NCBI GenBank assembly: GCA_004565275.1
Contig: SDOX01000145.1
Span: 7,071-71,070, forward strand
DNA length: 64,000 nt
From: Nannochloropsis salina CCMP1776
Taxonomy: Eukaryota; Sar; Eustigmatophyceae; Eustigmatales; Monodopsidaceae
Reading direction: 5' to 3'
The notes beneath the pieces were generated by a model. That model ran no database searches, was not told the DNA's origin, and saw only the letters and a program-made list of their open reading frames with translations. Shown here piece after piece: positions 46,303-56,024 of this stretch (positions within the stretch are counted from its first letter, which is position 1; each line of letters opens with the position of its first letter). The position numbers and the translations under genes are program-made.

Positions 46303-47635
46303 CTACGCCTTCCTCCCCCCCCCCTCCAGCTGTTGCCGGGCCCTCGAAGCATTCCTCGCGTCCCTCTCCTGCTCGAACGCCCGGTAATCGCAACGCTCCA
46401 GGAAATCCTTCTTGACCAAGTACCCGTCCTTGGTCGCCTGTGCCAGCTCCTCCTCCAACCCCCTTTCTGCCTTGAAGGTCTCCCAATCGTAGGAGGATTT
46501 CGCGACCGTGCTGATCCCTTCCGGGCCTTTCATCTCCCCCAGCACCGCGTCCAACCCAGCTTTCTTCCCTTCGCTGCCCCTTGCACCTCCTTTCCCCTCG
46601 GCCATCCCTGGTCCTGGCCCGACCACGGGGTCGAGGGCGGTCTGCCTTTTCGATAGGGTTCCTCCTTCCCCTCCTCCCTCCCTCCCTCCCTCCCTCCCTC
46701 CTTCCCCTTCCGCCCCTTCCCCCACCACTACCCGCTTCACCTGCACCTCTTGCCCTGCGAATTTCTTGGTCTCCGTCACGATCCTCTTGCTGGCGTGTGC
46801 CTTTAGCAAGGCCCGCCGGGCCGCCGTTCCCTCGCCTTCCCCCCTTCCTTCCCCCCTTCCCTCCCCCCTCCCTCCGCCCCCCGCTTTCGCCACCATCGAC
46901 GACGCCGTGTTGTTTCCAAAAATGCCGGCTAACAGCTCTTGGGCTCTCCGTCGTTTCTTTTCCCCATTCGTGGCTGTCCCCCCCGAGCCTGTCCCTCTGC
47001 CCTCCGTGCTCCTCAACACCTTGGCTAGACCGTTCCGATCTTCCCGCTGCATTTCTTCCCACATGGCCTCCACGCGTTGTTGTTGCTCTTCCTGCGCCCG
47101 CCGCGTCCCAGGTCGAGGCAGGCTTGCACGGCTCACACTGTCATTGCCATGCCCGCGGCTACCCCGGATGCCCACGCCCGGCGTGTCTTCCTCTCGATCT
47201 GTCCACCCAGAAAAGGAAGTCGGTTTAGCCAACAGGAAAGCAGGAAATCACAAAAATTTTGCGTTCGAGGGAGTCAAACCCTGTTTCTAGTACATAAAGC
47301 TTTTTTCTCTCATCCCCTCCCTCTGTTCACTCGTGGTAATGCGCCCCAGTCAGTGAGTGAGAAGGCGTTGGAGAAGGGGAGGAAAACATGCTACTCTCCC
47401 CACCGGCCTGCCACAAGCACCACAAATCCGGCAGGAAGCTTTGGAAACAAGTACGAAATAAAAAGAGAATCAATTAGTACTGACCTGCGTCGGGTGGCAC
47501 GTAGTCCTCGTCCGAGCTATCATCTCCGTCATCGTCGTCCTCCATCCCATTTGCTTGTTGGTGGTGGTGTTGTTGTTGTTGTTCCTTCTTTTGTCTTTTT
47601 TCACGTCCGTTTTCATCCTGACTCGAGCGTGCCAT
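46303..47635 (-). CDS. Swc5/CFDP1 (BCNT-C domain) chromatin-remodelling subunit, 2 exons
   Basis: Swc5 is a subunit of the SWR1/SRCAP complex that deposits H2A.Z. Exons 47485-47635 and 46303-47198 join through a split Asp codon; 348 aa. The N-terminus is acidic (MEDDDDGDDSSDEDYVPPDA), the histone-binding style typical for Swc5, with a preceding Gln/His run. The C-terminal BCNT domain is clear: LDAVLGEMKGPEGISTVAKS, SYDWETFKAERGLEEEL, GYLVKKDFLERCDYRAFEQE and RDARNASR. Between them is a Gly/Arg-rich linker containing the GGGA-coded run EGGREGGREGG. The frame upstream of ATG 47635 is open for another 70 codons with further ATGs, so a longer N-terminus is possible. It is head-to-head with the cyclophilin gene. 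Confidence 0.87.
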
Positions 47636-47901
47636 TCGAGATCTAGCATGCCAGAGAAGTGTATTAGTCATAGGAAAGAACAAAAGCCGAAACAAATTAC
47701 GCGTCGACTTCCAAAAGGCCTCATTGAAATTTAACTTGTCTCCCGTCTCCAGTAGCTGCTCGCTTTCCTCTCGCCACCACCGCTCGACAGCTCCCTCCAT
47801 TATGATCTGAATGCACCGTGCGTCAGCCATGTGGGTGGATGCAGGAGTGCACAATGCATGGATGTTGGATTAAAGCGTGATTCTTCTGTTTCACGTAGCT
47901 T
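47636..47901. promoter_or_regulatory. Shared divergent promoter region, Swc5 and cyclophilin
   Basis: Only 266 bp separate the two start codons, so the promoters must overlap. No TATA box or other motif is obvious. If the longer Swc5 N-terminus is used the spacer shrinks further. Confidence 0.5.
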
Positions 47902-49433
47902 ATGCTTTTTTCACGCACAGGAACAGGGAGCAGGAGGGGCGCAGGGACCTGGATAAGGACTGCCACAATGCGTCGACTGCGCACTGTGATACCGAGGAAA
48001 GCACATCCAAAGGGGCACCCATCGAGGACGTTGGGGCATGGAGTACAGCTTGAAAACAGTGCTCGTTCTTCGGCGGCCTCTGTTTTTGGTGTTCCTTTTA
48101 CCCCGGTGCTTTCCATATCATCCATTCCCCTTGGAGGGGCTTTCAGCCGGCCCAGAAGCAACAGCAATAGCAGCAGCAGTAGCAGCAGCAGCAGTGATAG
48201 TAGCAGTAGCGACGATAGCAGCCACAGCAGCAGCAGCAACAGCAGCAGGAATCTAGCACGTCGTCATCATAGTACCAAGACAAGCGCTCACGCGCAGGCA
48301 GTAAAAGAGGAGGGGGGGGATGGCAGGGAGGGGGGAAAGAACATCGAGAAGAGCCGCCCTGGCACACGCAGCGGTGTGCGACCAAAAGGTAAATGCATGC
48401 ATACTCTTGAGGATTGGCGCGTATTCGAGACATGAAGGATGAGAGAGCCGGTGGTGAGGGAAGAAGAGTGTAAAGAAGGCATGTGGTACTCGGTATATCC
48501 AGGGGGGATGCAAGGAAAAAGTAGCTTCGCTCTCTGTAACATTTGGGTCGGCATATTAAGCAGGTGGTGCGATGAAGCTAGGGCAGACTATCAAAAAGTA
48601 GAGAAGTGCATGGGAAGGAAGAGATGCCTGTCGGCCAAGCCCCTCCACTCCACCCTCTCACCTCGCCCGCTCCCTCCTCCCTCCTCTTCTCCTCCCCTCC
48701 AGGGACCCCGTTCCGGCCCTCCCGCGGAGACAATGGCCGTGGCTGGTACGAGCTCTACAAGGAGGCCGGGCCCGAGGGATTCAAGCGGTATCGTCCCCCG
48801 ACCCCCTTCGATTGGTCCCGTCCTTCCACCGCGACCACCCCCTCCGAAGCTCCCCGACGGAGCAAGGTCTTCCTCGGGCTTTCGCTGGACAAGGAACCGC
48901 TGGGACGGATCGTCTTGGAGCTCGCTGATGACATCCTGCCCCTGGCGGCGGAGAATTTCCGTCTCCTGTGCCAGGGGGCGGGGAGGGAGGGAGGGAGGGA
49001 GGGAGGGAAGACGGGGCTTGGTTACGCCGGTTCCAGGATCCATCGGGTCGTGAAAGGGGCCGGTATCGTGGGGGGTGACCTGAGTACCGCCCGTGCCCCT
49101 CCCTCATCGGGCGCGATCCGACCGCGACAACGGCAGGGAGGGGCGGGGAACCACTCAGGCCTGGGCCCCCGCTTCTTCCCCGACGAATCTTTTCAGATTC
49201 CCCACACCGGACCCGGTCTCCTCAGCATGGTCTCCGCGGGCGCGCACCGGAACGGGTCCGTCTTCCACATCTCCACCCACGCCTGCCCCCATCTGGACGG
49301 GCGGAGCGTGGTGTTTGGGCGGGTGGTGGGGGGCGTGGAGGTGTTGGAGGCGGTAGCCAATACGTACACGATCAGGGGGCGGCCGGTGGCAGTAGTGAGG
49401 GTGGAGGAGGCGGGCGTGATGGAGGCAGAGTGA
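47902..49433 (+). CDS. Divergent cyclophilin with Ser-rich N-terminal extension, 2 exons
   Basis: Cyclophilins are peptidyl-prolyl isomerases. Exons 47902-48388 and 48703-49433; 405 aa. Residues 86-116 are an almost pure Ser tract coded by CAG/AGC repeats, followed by a basic region; together this looks like a nuclear, SR-like extension. A short WYELYKEAGPEGFKRYRPP linker leads to the cyclophilin fold (about 216-400): VFLGLSLDKEPLGRIVLELA, AENFRLLCQGAG, IHRVVKGAGIVGGDLS, GLLSMVSAGAHRNGSVFHIS, LDGRSVVFGRVVGGVEVLEA. The catalytic Arg (IHRV) is kept, but the residues at the usual Phe-Met-x-Gln positions are GAGIV, the Gln of NGSQFF is Val and the Trp before LDG is His. Catalysis and cyclosporin binding are therefore doubtful. 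A GGGA tract codes REGGREGG within the domain. Confidence 0.87.
48158..48251 (+). repeat. CAG/AGC trinucleotide repeat coding poly-Ser
   Basis: About 31 imperfect AGC/AGT/GAC codons in frame within the cyclophilin extension; codon interruptions suggest it is moderately old. Confidence 0.9.
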
Positions 49434-50229
49434 GGGGCAGGGAGGGGTGGGCGGGGAGATTGTAAAGAGGGGGAGGGGAGGGAAGGTCAGGATTTCCAAA
49501 GGCAAGGGGGGGGGAAGAGAACGAGGAGAGGAGAGGGTATATGTAGAATGCTGGGGATAGTGGCAGTGCGAGAGACAGAGGTAATTCTTGGCCATGGCAG
49601 GGAAGGAATGATGAGATGAGAAAGACGGTGGAGATTCAGGTCGCCGCCCGTCGGTCTGGTGCTTCTTTTACTCCATCATAACTGTGAGGAGTGTCCTCGT
49701 TACAGCTTTGTTGAGTCATCCATGCATCAAGAACGACTCACCATCCGTCCTCTGACCCACCGATCCAACGCTTGTAAGCAACCCGCGTACTTAAGGTGAC
49801 TTCACCCACGGTACTCTGACCAAATCTGCTGCTCCTCGTCCGCCGCCACCCCAAAAGAAAGGCTCAACATGATGATATTACACAATGACGGTACACTTTT
49901 CGGATCTTGCACATTTTCTCGCCTACACAAATGGTACACGTATTTTCGCATTTTTCAAAATTTCAAAATTGCAGCCTCTCGGGTTCCCAACTCCTCCCTT
50001 CGACCCTTCCCTCTTCCTCCACACCTTTGCATCCATCGTGGGACACATACGTTCACAAGCCCTCATGTTCCCGAGCTCCTACAGTCTCGTCAATTTCTTT
50101 TCACTGCACATCGTGTGGAACTTGAGGCTGCGCAGTGGTCGAAAACGTGTGCATCGATCCCTCTGGCGCCCGCCAGGGGGCAGTCGGTAGTCTTCGGCGC
50201 ATTCATCCCTGCATAAATTCTCACATGTC
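49434..50229. other. Convergent spacer
   Basis: Between the 3' ends of the cyclophilin and Ras-like genes. G-rich at 49440-49550, otherwise mixed. Three overlapping + frames at 49869-50216 share the same bases; none is convincing. Confidence 0.5.
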
Positions 50230-51009
50230 CTAGCTCACCACACAATATCCGTACCGGTCATACTCCCACGATCTTTCTCTCTCATGCCGACATCCTAAGA
50301 AGGCTTGTTCCTCCTCCTCTCCGCCCAGGAGGCTCCACTTGCCTTTCCCCTCCCCCGCCTCCCCTCGCTCCACTTCCTCCAACAGCAATCGGAAGGCCCT
50401 TTCAACGTCCACGTTGTGCTTGGCCGATATCTCCAGGAAGGGAATGCCTAACGTGCATGCCAATGCTCTGCCTTCCCCCTTTCCCACCTGCCGCTGAGCG
50501 CATAGATCCAACTTGCCCCCCAACAAGACACGTGGCACGGGCGAGTCGCCGTGGTACCGCACAATGAGCTCGTTCAGGGTTTGGATTATGGTGAAAGATT
50601 CGCGGGAGGTGATGTCGTAGACAAGCAGGTAGCCATGAATACCGATAAGCGCATTGCGGGAGAGGAACCGGCTGAATTCTTCCTTGGCGTACTCTGTGTA
50701 CTGCCTGGTAGGCCCTGGCGTGTCCACTATATCGCAGCACACGAGCTGCGTCGTTTTTTCGTGGCTACTTTTCCCTTTTGCCGCCCCTCGCTCCTCTCCT
50801 TCAGTTTCCAACACCTTTCTGTACAGAGATTCTTCATCCGGGTCTGCCGCCGATTGGATCGTAAACTTCTGTTGAACGAAACGCCTGGTCACACTTGACT
50901 TCCCCGCCCCCCGATGACCTACGACAGCAAACTTGCGGTGCACTACTCCCGGAAGAGGCGGAGGTCGTAGGGAAGGGAGAGGGCGAGGCGAAGTGGAGGA
51001 GGGCGGCAT
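50230..51009 (-). CDS. Atypical Ras-like small GTPase with CAAX box
   Basis: 259 aa from ATG 51009 to TAG. A Pro/Arg-rich N-extension precedes the G domain. G1 is GHRGAGKS (residues 31-38); the switch I region ADPDEESLYRKV keeps the Ras spacing and YRK but not the effector Thr; G3 is DTPGPTRQY, with no Gln at the Ras Gln61 position; DITSRESF and RVLLGGKLDL correspond to the strand and G4, where the usual Asn of NKxD is Gly; G5 is EISAKHNVDV. The C-terminus CVVS is a CAAX box likely to be farnesylated, so membrane attachment is expected. Closest in style to Ras/Rheb/Di-Ras families. An acceptor-like CTAG 10 bases before the frame's upstream limit suggests a possible 5' exon. Altered G3/G4 residues imply unusual nucleotide handling. 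Confidence 0.85.
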   Translation of the reverse strand: MPPSSTSPRPLPSLRPPPLPGVVHRKFAVVGHRGAGKSSVTRRFVQQKFTIQSAADPDEESLYRKVLETEGEERGAAKGKSSHEKTTQLVCCDIVDTPGPTRQYTEYAKEEFSRFLSRNALIGIHGYLLVYDITSRESFTIIQTLNELIVRYHGDSPVPRVLLGGKLDLCAQRQVGKGEGRALACTLGIPFLEISAKHNVDVERAFRLLLEEVERGEAGEGKGKWSLLGGEEEEQAFLGCRHERERSWEYDRYGYCVVS

Positions 51010-51868
51010 TTCAAACGGCAAACCTAGGAAGGGACATGAATGTTGGTGGGTGCGAGTGGAGTCGGGTGGTCAAAAATAGTACAAAATCGTGGTGCACATA
51101 TCAGGATGGATGAATTTGATTATTCCATCCACATGAACGCTGTTTAATGTACCCTTTGGTCCTTTTTAAGCAACAAAATATTGAGAAAAAGTAGTCACCA
51201 TGTCGGGACGCAACACAAACGTGCATCACGGCTGATCTTTCAACACCTCCGTCACGTAGCTACCGAAATCGCACTCAGCGTGCCACAAATTGTAAATGAC
51301 ACAGCCATCAAATTGTAGGCAGATATTCTCTATCAATTTGTTGTCGTGGGACCGTGGACTTGGTCGTCCTAGCCAGCTTTCCCAGAACCTTGACAGTCAG
51401 GAGGTTATTTCCATGAAGAGTCGGAAGCAAACTGCCCCGTGCATAGCATACCGTCCTTTTATCCACTGGCCTCGTCCAAGGTCCTGTTTGGTTCGATCAT
51501 GTTCGTAGGCACGATGGCATCGGCCCTTTCGTGACTGTCTTCACCCTAAATGGATTCGGCAAATAACTATATCTATCCTTCTCGTCTGAAAACAACCACA
51601 AGCCCCCTCCCATCGCATACGTGTTGCTCCTGGCTCACATGTTCATTTTCTTTCCAGTCTTTCATAAAATTACATCATGCTCTCTATGGATATTTCACCC
51701 TTGTTTGATACTACGCTGTCCCTTGCAACTATGAAAGTATGCCCTTTCTTTTGACGAGGCCTCAAGCACCCTGTCCTCAAAACTTCTTTCCAGACACATT
51801 TACACGGCTGAAAACTTCCTTGACCTTTTCTGTCTCCTATCGGTCGCTGACCTGTTTCTCCTGCCTCT
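51010..51868. other. Spacer, no gene seen
   Basis: Upstream of the Ras-like gene and downstream of TDP1. Mixed composition without repeats; the + frame at 51296-51508 is probably chance. Confidence 0.5.
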
Positions 51869-54327
51869 TCAGTAATGGTGCATAGGGCTTACCCACGGCT
51901 CGTCCCTAGAATCATACCGTGTGGGTGGACATTCGTAGGGTAGGGGAAATGCCAGGAGCGCCCCCCCCTTCCCCCCGCCTCCCCCCTCTCGCCTAGCAAC
52001 CTTCCTAGCCTCCTGCCATCCTGCCGAGTAGAATCCACAGATGTTTTCTTGAGCTGGCGGTCCTAAACCGAGGAGGGGGTGGGAGGGGGTCAACGAAAAG
52101 GTTCGGGCCAGGCGCGGATACCGGGAGGGGAGGAAAAGGACCCCCATTTCAAAGCTTTGAATCTTGAAAACTTCGCCTTTGGATTGCAATTCACCCCTGC
52201 AGGATGTAAGAGAGGAAGGTAACAACAAGACAATGAGAATTTTGGGCACACTAAGGAAAAGGCCTCAGCACGAGGTAGGTGAGGCCTCAGCACGAGGTAG
52301 GTGAAACCTCAGCACGAGGTAGGTGAAACCTCAGGTGACAGGGCGAGAGAAGGCGCGTCCCAGGCGCCACAAGAGGAGGAAGGCGACCGAGAAACACTCA
52401 CCAGGCCGGCTTGCTATAGTTGTGCGACGTGATCAAGACCCAAGCTAGCCGCGTTGTCTCCTTGCACGCACCCTGCCCTCTCCCATTCTCCCCCGCCACC
52501 GCCCCCGCCCCCTCCCTAATGACGGAGAACCGTAAGAAACTCTTCAAATGCGGCATGGCGCGTTGACGGCCCCAACGGCCTCCCTCCCAGCGTGCCAGTC
52601 GCTCTTTCAAATAAGGATGAACCTCGCCACCCTCCCCTCCCCCTCCCTCCTTGGAGAAGCGAAGGAACATGTTCTTGGGGGGGCAGGGCAAGGCGCCCCC
52701 CGCGGCTCTTCCTTCTAAGGACCCGTCTACATCCAAGAAGCGGGGCCAGATCAGATAGGAAGGAAGGCAGGTGGCGAAGGTAGAGGGGGAGGATGAGGAG
52801 GAGGAGAGGCTGCGCTCGAAGTCCTGGGTGACCCAGAAGCCGTTCCGTGCGTGGGAACCAAGGGAGGAAAATTGGGAGACGAGGCCCGTGGCCAGGAGGG
52901 AGGGAGCGCGGGCCGGCGAGGGACAGGGCGGGGTGGAAGGGAAGAGGCCGGGAGGCATCGGCTCCTTCTCCAAGAGCCGGCGCAATTTCAAATGTCCAAA
53001 TTTGAATCTGTCGTGTCCCGTGTGCTTCCCGGGCACGGAGGCGAGCAGGACGGCTTGTGCGGAGGAGAAGTCGATGCGAGGGAGTTCCTGTTCGATCATT
53101 TCGGTGAGGAGGGGATGCCCTTTGCCGGGGGAGTGTTGGCCTGAGGAAGGTGCGAAGAAGGGAGGAAAGGAGGGAGGGAGGGAGGGAGGAAGGGAAACAG
53201 GGAGGGAGAGAAGGAGGGGAAAAGGGTCAGAATGCCTGTAACATCACCCCGCCCGCGCCTCTGAACCCGTGCCTGTATTCAAATAGAATATCCTTCCCTC
53301 CTTTTCACTTTTCCTGTCCTTTTCGCCTCTTCCCTCCTTCCCTCCCTCCTTCCCTCCCTCCTTCCCTTCCTCCTTCCCCACCTCGCGACCCGCACTCGTT
53401 CTCGAAACCATTCAAAGCCTGCAGGTACTCCCTCAGGTCCCGACCGAACAAGGAATCGTCCGCTTTGTCTTCCTCGCGCAATTTCGGAAAGTCTTGCACC
53501 CAGATCCCCTGCGTCTTGTTGCGCCAGTCCACCTCGATGAAATTGCTCGTGCAGATCATCACGCGGAGGCCCCCCTCGTACAATAGCAGGGCCATTTTGG
53601 AATGGTGCGTGCCCCAGGCGAAGGGTGTGTTGCGGAACCTAGGTTTGAAGGTGGCGATGTTGGGAAAGGCTTCGGAAATCTGGGGCGTGCTCGGGTTCTC
53701 ATCTCCGTAGACGCACAGCCAAGGGATGGAGAGGAGGCGGGGCAGGGTCTCCAGGAAGAAGGACCATTCGTACATGTAGTTGCAGACAATGGCGCGATGA
53801 AAAGCACCGGAGAAAATGTCCTCCAACCCCAGGCACTGCGCGTTGTATTCAGGGGACAGACCTCGGACCTGGCCCAGGTAGAAGGGAAGTAGAGGGAGAC
53901 TTGCCGACGAGCCCACCTTCCCACCGCTACTGGTGGAGTAGTTCGCGTGTTCGACCCCGTTCTTCGAGCTTTTCTTGAGTTCTGACAGTGTTTCCGAGAC
54001 ATATGGATCGTTGGCAGCAGTTTCGCGGCCATTTTCGATTCCAGAACCTCGGGGAGGCGGGGACTCGATAACCTCCACTTGCTCCTCGTCGTCCTCTTCG
54101 TCACTCCCTAGAGTCAGGTCGTGCACGGGTTTCTTCGCGATTCCCCCCGTCATTACATTGCTCTCACTGTTTTTATCCTTACGCTTGCCATGGTCGCTGG
54201 TATTCAAGGAGTGTTGCGGTGCAAGCAGAGATCTGGCCGCGGCGGGAAGGGAATCGGACTTCTCGAGGTGCAAAACGAGTCGGCGCCGCTTTTTGTCCTG
54301 GTCCTCAGGTCCATCTAAGCTAGACAT
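51869..54327 (-). CDS. Tyrosyl-DNA phosphodiesterase 1, 3 exons
   Basis: TDP1 hydrolyses 3'-phosphotyrosyl bonds left by trapped topoisomerase I; nuclear, perhaps also mitochondrial. Exons 53382-54327, 52402-53140, 51869-52196; phases exact, 670 aa (human 608). The N-terminal 150 residues are disordered and acidic (GSDEEDDEEQVEV). The fold starts at FYLGQVRGLSPEYNAQCLGL. HKD motif 1 is GTHHSKMALLLYEGGLRVMI with the Asn of CTSN, near residue 240; motif 2 is LITSHNYSKPAWG, its Trp-Gly rebuilt across the last intron, near residue 555. Family landmarks MPHLKSF, FEMGVLFLPS and the C-terminal FPLPYECPP and DEPWVSP are all present. Inserts rich in Ser and Gly lie between the two halves. Head-to-head with QPRT. 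Confidence 0.94.
52263..52334. repeat. 22-bp tandem repeat, three copies, in a TDP1 intron
   Basis: Three adjacent copies of CCTCAGCACGAGGTAGGTGA plus two bases, and a fourth partial copy (CCTCAG), within the intron 52197-52401. Copies differ at one dinucleotide (GG or AA). The unit contains the self-complementary CCTC...GAGG. Confidence 0.95.
53155..53381. repeat. Complementary GGGA and CCCT arms at both ends of a TDP1 intron
   Basis: Intron 53141-53381. On the + strand 53155-53219 is GGGA-rich and 53336-53380 CCCT-rich. In the sense of the minus-strand gene the transcript starts G-rich after GTGGGG and ends C-rich before CTCAG. Confidence 0.9.
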
Positions 54328-54738
54328 CTCCAAGTCCCGGTAGTCGTATTTCTATGACCGCCCAACAGAGCTTTGTTTATCCTATTTTGTGATACAAGAG
54401 AAGTTATGCCAGGAACTGTGCAGAAGGGAAATGAGCACACCTTCAGTAAGAAGGAGTAAGCGATATGGCGATTCCATGTCTGAGCAAAGGGTGCGACACC
54501 ACTCCGTTCGTGAAGACTGATTACATGGTAAGCATGTAATATTTTGAGAGAGGGAGCTACGTATCTCTGCTGTTTCCGTCATTAACATGTCGCAGTTGAC
54601 CACAACAACAGGGTTCCGTTGGTTGTAAAGACCACGTACGTGTTGAGGCAAAACCTCCCCACCCCTTGGCACAGGGCTGAGCAAGCACACCGACACCCCC
54701 TCCCCAAAAAGTACTCGGCAACGAGCGAATTAAGAACG
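54328..54738. promoter_or_regulatory. Shared divergent promoter region, TDP1 and QPRT
   Basis: 411 bp between two start codons on opposite strands. No motif stands out. Confidence 0.45.
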
Positions 54739-55893
54739 ATGCAGGGCAATATAGCACAAGCACTCCCGCCCTGGCAAGTGACGCGCGCTGTCCTCGGCTG
54801 GTTGGAAGAAGACGTACCTAGCATGGATATCGGTGGCTTTGTTGTGGGCGGTGAGTACGCTCGATTTTGGCAACGGCATTGTCTCTTTCATCGTTGCTGC
54901 TTTGTATGCTTTATATGACACGCTACTAGAATTCTACTTTTTCTTTACACAATTGATCGTAAATTTTCATGGGCGTTTTTGGGTGAGGTATTTTTATGTC
55001 TGCACTCCGCCTCTTACTCCGCTCTTGCGCGCTTTCATTGCTATCATCCCACAGAAACGCTTACGACTGCGCTCCTCTACGGAAAATCCAAAGGGATCCT
55101 TTGTGGAAAAGTTTTTTTTGATGCGGTCTTTAAAGCGTTGGATTGCACGGTGGAGTGGATGGAAGGAATGGAAGATGGAGCGGTGTTGTCTCCTCCTGTA
55201 CCCAGTAACGCAACCACATATCCCAACCAGGGAAAGCAAGACGAGACTGGCAGAGAGCAGTCTATAAAGGTCCATGTGGCAACAGTCAAAGGCAAAGCAC
55301 GCCATATTTTGCTTGGAGAACGCACGGCCTTGAATATTTTGACTAGGGCAAGTGGGATCGCCACCATCTCCCGGGCTTCGGTGGACATTGGGCGTCGCGC
55401 AGGGTGGCATGGGACCATTGCGGGCACCCGCAAGACCACTCCCGGCTTTCGAATGGTGGAAAAATACGCTCTGTTGGTCGGAGGGGCGGCCACACACCGG
55501 CAGGATTTGTCGCAGATGGTCATGCTCAAGGACAATCACGTCTGGAGCACGGGAAGCATCACCAAGGCCGTGGGAGCGGCGCGAGGGGTGGGTTCCTTTT
55601 CCATCAAAATAGAGGTCGAGTGCCAGACCTTGTCGCAAGCGCAGGAAGCGGGGGCCGCAGGGGCGGACGTGATCATGCTTGACAATTTTGCCCCTCCTCA
55701 ACTGAAAGAAACGGCTGCGCTCGTGAAAAGCCAGTACCCGCACGTAGTGATAGAAGCCTCGGGAGGGATCACCACCGATACCCTGGAGGAATATTTTTCC
55801 CCTCATGTGGATGTCATCAGTCGCGGGAGCTTGACCCAGGGCTATCCGGCTTTGGATTTCTCCTTGAAAATTGTGCCGCTGGGTACGCGATGA
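54739..55893 (+). CDS. Quinolinate phosphoribosyltransferase (NadC/QPRT), 2 exons
   Basis: Converts quinolinate and PRPP to nicotinate mononucleotide in de novo NAD synthesis. Exons 54739-54850 and 55055-55893; 316 aa. N-terminal domain: ALPPWQVTRAVLGWLEEDVP, DETLTTALLYGKSKG over the junction (Glu codon split), FFDAVFKALDCTVEW. Catalytic core: ERTALNILTRASGIAT with the Arg and Ser-Gly of the PRPP/quinolinate site, IAGTRKTTPGFRMVEKYAL, MLKDNHVWSTGSI with the Lys-Asp-Asn-His motif, KIEVECQT, DVIMLDNFAPPQLKE, EASGGITTDTLEEYFSPHVD and ISRGSLTQG. All expected catalytic positions are present. An insert of about 20 residues (SNATTYPNQGKQDETGRE) lengthens the loop before the catalytic barrel. Normally cytosolic or plastid; the N-terminus here has no clear targeting peptide. 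Confidence 0.96.
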
Positions 55894-56024
55894 GGGAGGG
55901 AGGAGGGGAGGAGGGAGGGGTACAGGTACAAGAGTTCAGGCTTAAATGCGACGCAAGCTGCGAATTCTGGAGACGAAAGAAATGTGCAATGCCACTTCCT
56001 AAGCAGAAATGCATTAAATTACCA

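Noticed and set aside
47262-47290. B-box-like GGTTTGACTCC on the minus strand, possible tRNA
   Set aside because: Lies in the Swc5 intron with no matching acceptor or D-arm; single mismatch motif only.
52263-52334. CRISPR-like array
   Set aside because: Copies are directly adjacent with no unique spacers, in a eukaryotic intron; it is a minisatellite.
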